This document shows, piece by piece, positions 61,140 through 64,000 of a stretch of 64,000 nucleotides of DNA; position 1 is the first letter of the stretch; each line of letters opens with the position of its first letter. This DNA comes from Peribacillus asahii (GTDB lineage Bacteria; Bacillota; Bacilli; Bacillales; DSM-1321): assembly GCF_004006295.1 (NCBI RefSeq), contig NZ_CP026095.1, forward strand, positions 854,001 through 918,000, written 5' to 3'. Under the pieces are notes generated by a model, which was given only the letters and a program-made list of their open reading frames with translations, did no database searches and had not been told where the DNA came from. A program made the position numbers and the translations under genes.

Positions 61140-62426
61140 ATGAATTATAACCAAAATCAAAAAATCGCTCAAATCACTTCCCAAACACTTATTGTCGGTG
61201 TTGATATTGCCAAATCGAAACATGTTGCACGTGCACAGGACTTTAGAGGAATGGAGTTTGGGAAACCTTTATACTTTGAAAATACAAAGCCTGGCTTTGA
61301 TGGATTTTCGAGTTGGATTCAACAGCTTATCACTACACATGACATGGATCAGGCTATCGTAGGGATGGAGCCGACCGGTCATTATTGGCTGAATCTAGCT
61401 CATTTCTTGAAAGAACAGGACGTTAAGTTTGTGGTCGTGAACCCTATGCACGTCAAGAAAAGTAAAGAATTAGATGATAATTCACCTACCAAAAATGATG
61501 TCAAAGATGCCAGAGTGATTGCACAGCTAGTCAAAGATGGAAGATATGCTGAACCTAAGATTCCGCAGGGAGTGTATGCCGAACTTCGTGCGGCAAGAAA
61601 AATACGTGATCTTTTATCTGTTGATCTTCAATCCGTACAAGGGCAAATTCACAACTGGCTGGATCGGTATTTTCCTGAGTTTCTCACGGTTTTTAAAGAC
61701 TGGGAGGGAAAAGCAGCACTACAATTATTAAGGCTCAGCTTACTGCCAAGTGAGCTAGTAAAGATCTCTGATGAAGAAATCTTAGCCCATCTTAAAAAGG
61801 CCGTAAAACGTGCAGTTGGTCTTGGGAAAGTAAGAGAGTTAAAACGAGTCGCCGGTCTTTCAATCGGCATTCGTGAGGGATCAGAGCTGGCGAAATTAGA
61901 GATTCGCATTTTATTAGACAAGTATGATCTCATTAAACAAAAGTTCGAAGAACTGGAACCTAGAATAGATGCCTTACTTGAACAGATACCCGGTGTTCAT
62001 CAAATGCTGGCAATCAAAGGGATTGGTAAAGATACAGTGGCTGGATTCTTGGCAGAGGTCGGAGACCTAAACGATTATTCACATCCTCGCCAAATCATTA
62101 AGTTGGCAGGACTAAGCTTAAAAGAAAATACGTCAGGTAAACATAAGGGACAAACGAAGATTACGAAGAGAGGTAGGAAGACGCTGAGAGCTCTCCTTTT
62201 CCGAGTTGTCATGCCATTAGTCGCCAAGAACTCTGCTTTTAAAGCCCTACATGCGTACTATACAAAACGTCCGAACCATCCTTTAAAAAAGATGCAATCT
62301 CTTATCGCCCTGTGCAATAAATTGATACGTGTATTGTTTACCATCGGTAAAAAACAATGTGAATTTAGCGAAGAAAGAATGTTACAGGACATCCCTCATA
62401 TGGCTGTGATGCTGAAGGTAGCTTAG
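61140..62426 (+). CDS. IS110-family transposase (DEDD)
   Basis: About 428 aa from ATG 61,140 with AGGAGG upstream. The N-terminal RuvC-like DEDD domain has TLIVGVDIAKSKHVARAQDF (first Asp), AIVGMEPTGHYWLNLAHFLK (Glu) and PTKNDVKDARVIAQLVKDGR (Asp pair). The C-terminal Transposase_20 domain, IPGVHQMLAIKGIGKDTVAG then LAGLSLKENTSGKHKG, carries the catalytic Ser (LS). Intact. IS110 enzymes act with an element-encoded bridge RNA. Confidence 0.92.
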   Translation: MNYNQNQKIAQITSQTLIVGVDIAKSKHVARAQDFRGMEFGKPLYFENTKPGFDGFSSWIQQLITTHDMDQAIVGMEPTGHYWLNLAHFLKEQDVKFVVVNPMHVKKSKELDDNSPTKNDVKDARVIAQLVKDGRYAEPKIPQGVYAELRAARKIRDLLSVDLQSVQGQIHNWLDRYFPEFLTVFKDWEGKAALQLLRLSLLPSELVKISDEEILAHLKKAVKRAVGLGKVRELKRVAGLSIGIREGSELAKLEIRILLDKYDLIKQKFEELEPRIDALLEQIPGVHQMLAIKGIGKDTVAGFLAEVGDLNDYSHPRQIIKLAGLSLKENTSGKHKGQTKITKRGRKTLRALLFRVVMPLVAKNSAFKALHAYYTKRPNHPLKKMQSLIALCNKLIRVLFTIGKKQCEFSEERMLQDIPHMAVMLKVA

Positions 62427-63023
62427 GCTTTTGTAGCCCTGTTAATCAGAATAAAGGAACGTTTATGGTTTAGTAGACATTTGAAGCACGGATTAGTCAG
62501 TATTCAACTAAATTTCGGGCAAGGACCCTGTCGGGCAGCATAAACTGACATCCACCTCATGGAAAGGTTGGACGAAGGAATTTTGGAGCGAAGACTCTGT
62601 GAGACATGGGAGGGTTGACCTCCATGAGAGACGTGGAGACCACTAGTGCAACTATAATTTAACTGGATACCCACTTATTGGATAAAGGTGGTTAAGTGGC
62701 TAAAGGTTTTTTTACTCCTTGGCTCCAAAAATATCCTTCACTTCCTTCTAATCCCAATAAGAGAATGACTAACACCTGTAAGCGACTTTAAAATTCTAAG
62801 AAAACAGGAGAAAACAAGAGATATTCCTTATTTTATAGAGGGAGTATAGTTCAAGAGGGATTTTACAATATATACCGTTACCCAAAATTTTCTTTTATAA
62901 ATACAATTAAAAGAAAATTAACTAATATGGAAGTTTCGCAGTATGTTTAATAAGCAATGTAAAAAACCTTGCATCCCCTTTTGGAGCAAGGTTTTTTATG
63001 TACAATATTTGTTATTACGCTTC
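62427..63023. other. Non-coding region downstream of IS110 transposase
   Basis: 62,430-62,680 is GC-richer than its surroundings and can form several stem-loops (for example CTCCA...TGGAG near 62,620-62,640 and CCACCT...AGGTTGG near 62,552-62,571), a candidate for part of the IS110 ends or bridge RNA. The rest is AT-rich; a terminator ends it at 62,962-62,996. Confidence 0.4.
62962..62996 (-). terminator. Terminator of the universal stress protein gene
   Basis: An 11-bp perfect stem, AAAAACCTTGC (62,962-62,972) with GCAAGGTTTTT (62,986-62,996); downstream of the minus-strand gene. Confidence 0.85.
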
Positions 63024-63467
63024 TTAATCATTAGTGCGAACAATAGCAACGTCACAACGAGAATGGCGAACAATAGCTGCTGATACGCTACCGATGAAGA
63101 AACGTTCTACTACGTTTAGACCTGTTGAACCACAGACAATTAAGTCTACATTATGCTTTTTAGGTAATTCTTTTGAAAGTTGTGCTTTAGGAGAACCGAA
63201 TACGATTTCTGTTTCAATATTTGCTATACCAGCAGCTTTTGCTTGTTCTTTATATTTTTTAACAAGATCGTCAGCGAATGTTTCAGAACGATCACGAATA
63301 GTTGTATCGTATTCTTCAATAATCGGATAACTTCTTGTATCAATTATATGCGCTAAAATTAGTTTTGCATTATTATTTTTGGCAATTGTACGCGCTTTAT
63401 TAAAAGCCCATTCTGCTTCTTTGGAACCGTCAACAGCTGCTAAAATAGTATTATAATGTTCACTCAT
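63024..63467 (-). CDS. Universal stress protein (UspA family)
   Basis: 147 aa. MSEHYNTILAAVDGSKEAEW is the UspA N-terminus with the nucleotide-contacting Asp. The ATP-binding loop GSTGLNVVERFFIGSVSAAI fits G-x2-G-x9-G-S, so it belongs to the ATP-binding subclass. RHSRCDVAIVRTND ends it. AGGAGG precedes the ATG. Cytoplasmic; exact role unknown. Single gene. Confidence 0.9.
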   Translation of the reverse strand: MSEHYNTILAAVDGSKEAEWAFNKARTIAKNNNAKLILAHIIDTRSYPIIEEYDTTIRDRSETFADDLVKKYKEQAKAAGIANIETEIVFGSPKAQLSKELPKKHNVDLIVCGSTGLNVVERFFIGSVSAAIVRHSRCDVAIVRTND

Positions 63468-64000
63468 GATATATCTCCTCCTTTTATAAATCTATTATAA
63501 CAATAGCGATGAAAAGGATTTGAAACAATTTTGTGAATATTAAGACAATTTTGTGAATATTAAAAAGTTATTTTATTTACAATAAAGTTGTTAAAAAATG
63601 TGATTCATTCTATTCCACAATCGGGCGCTTTAATTGGGCAAGGATCACAAAAATTATCAAACTTTTTTATAAAAGGATGATTCAATTGATTATAGAAAAA
63701 GCGTGTTTTGATCAATCTTTTTTCAAAACACGCTTTTTCTATTTGCTCTTTTATTAAGGTTTATTAAGTTAATTTAATCAAACTTTATTCCAAGGATACA
63801 GAATAAGATAGTATCGATACAACTTACGCCGGGTTAAGTTTTATTCCATTTGAAATTTTTAACAAATTAATAACATTATTTAAATTTAATAATTGAGATG
63901 TTATGGTAAAATTATGGTTTTTTTGGATTTCATACTCAAATATTGAAATACTGAGAAGAGGAGATAAATAATATTAAATTAAATAACTTTTACAAGTGTG
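63468..64000. other. Intergenic region at the window end
   Basis: It contains a repeat fragment near 63,612-63,640 (CCACAATCGGGCGCTTTAAT) and a strong hairpin at 63,693-63,741. AGAGGAGATAAATA at 63,955-63,970 may be the ribosome-binding site of a gene outside the window. Confidence 0.45.
63693..63741. terminator. Bidirectional terminator hairpin
   Basis: A 19-bp perfect stem (63,693-63,711 with 63,723-63,741), 11-nt loop, with A5 and T5 runs in the arms. Confidence 0.85.

Overview
The window is low-GC Firmicute chromosome, almost certainly Bacillaceae. It carries SAM-I (S-box) riboswitches ahead of methionine genes, a yheE/yheD/yheC - yheB/yheA block, hemZ, a YfiT-type bacillithiol transferase gene, a complete urease operon and a SigA-style class B penicillin-binding protein gene. 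I cannot name the species from sequence alone.

Region 1 (1-652): the end of a glutathione peroxidase gene with a frameshifting deletion, then the 3' end of a TIGR00266/AIM24-family gene on the minus strand.

Region 2 (653-24,959): about 24.3 kb that looks like one integrated element. The 3' part of the AIM24-family gene lies at 491-652 and its 5' part at 24,960-25,583. The two pieces are complementary (one ends ...FGGE, the other resumes GLFFATL...), so the DNA between them appears inserted into this gene. At its right end is an overlapping minus-strand operon of three tyrosine recombinases plus a small coiled-coil TnpC/DUF6262-like protein, i.e. a Tn554-like transposition module. The cargo is a Gabija-like defence pair (gajA: OLD ATPase-TOPRIM nuclease; gajB: UvrD-type helicase), a proteasome/HslV-like Ntn-hydrolase candidate, and a 10-kb array of small orphan genes (DUF2750, DUF3916, barstar-like, tubby-like, lipoprotein, small membrane proteins). 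These are separated by about 15 copies of one intergenic repeat that appears to act as a terminator. The element also carries its own AIM24-family copy (17,821-18,608, frameshifted at a G run).

Region 3 (25.6-48.6 kb): ordinary chromosome: yitT-like gene, pbpA-like PBP, metI-metC under a SAM riboswitch, fumC with a possible Fur box, a truncated glycerol-dehydrogenase-like gene cut by a small IS605-like element, metN-metP-metQ under a second SAM riboswitch, a frameshifted metallo-beta-lactamase-fold gene, four tandem YheC/YheD ATP-grasp spore-coat paralogues, yheB, yheA and a Cof-type HAD phosphatase.

Region 4 (48.7-56.2 kb): DinB-like gene, ureABCEFGD behind two near-duplicate promoters with CodY-like boxes, then hemZ.

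Region 5 (56.2-64 kb): a degraded accessory stretch: two CBO0543-family membrane protein genes (one with an amber codon), a group II intron remnant, yfiT, an SRPBCC gene, an IS3-family element, an IS110-family element and a universal stress protein gene, with fragments of degenerate intergenic repeats throughout.

Caveat: several lesions (G6 run, T8 run, a 2-base swap, a short deletion) are of the kind that sequencing error can also produce.
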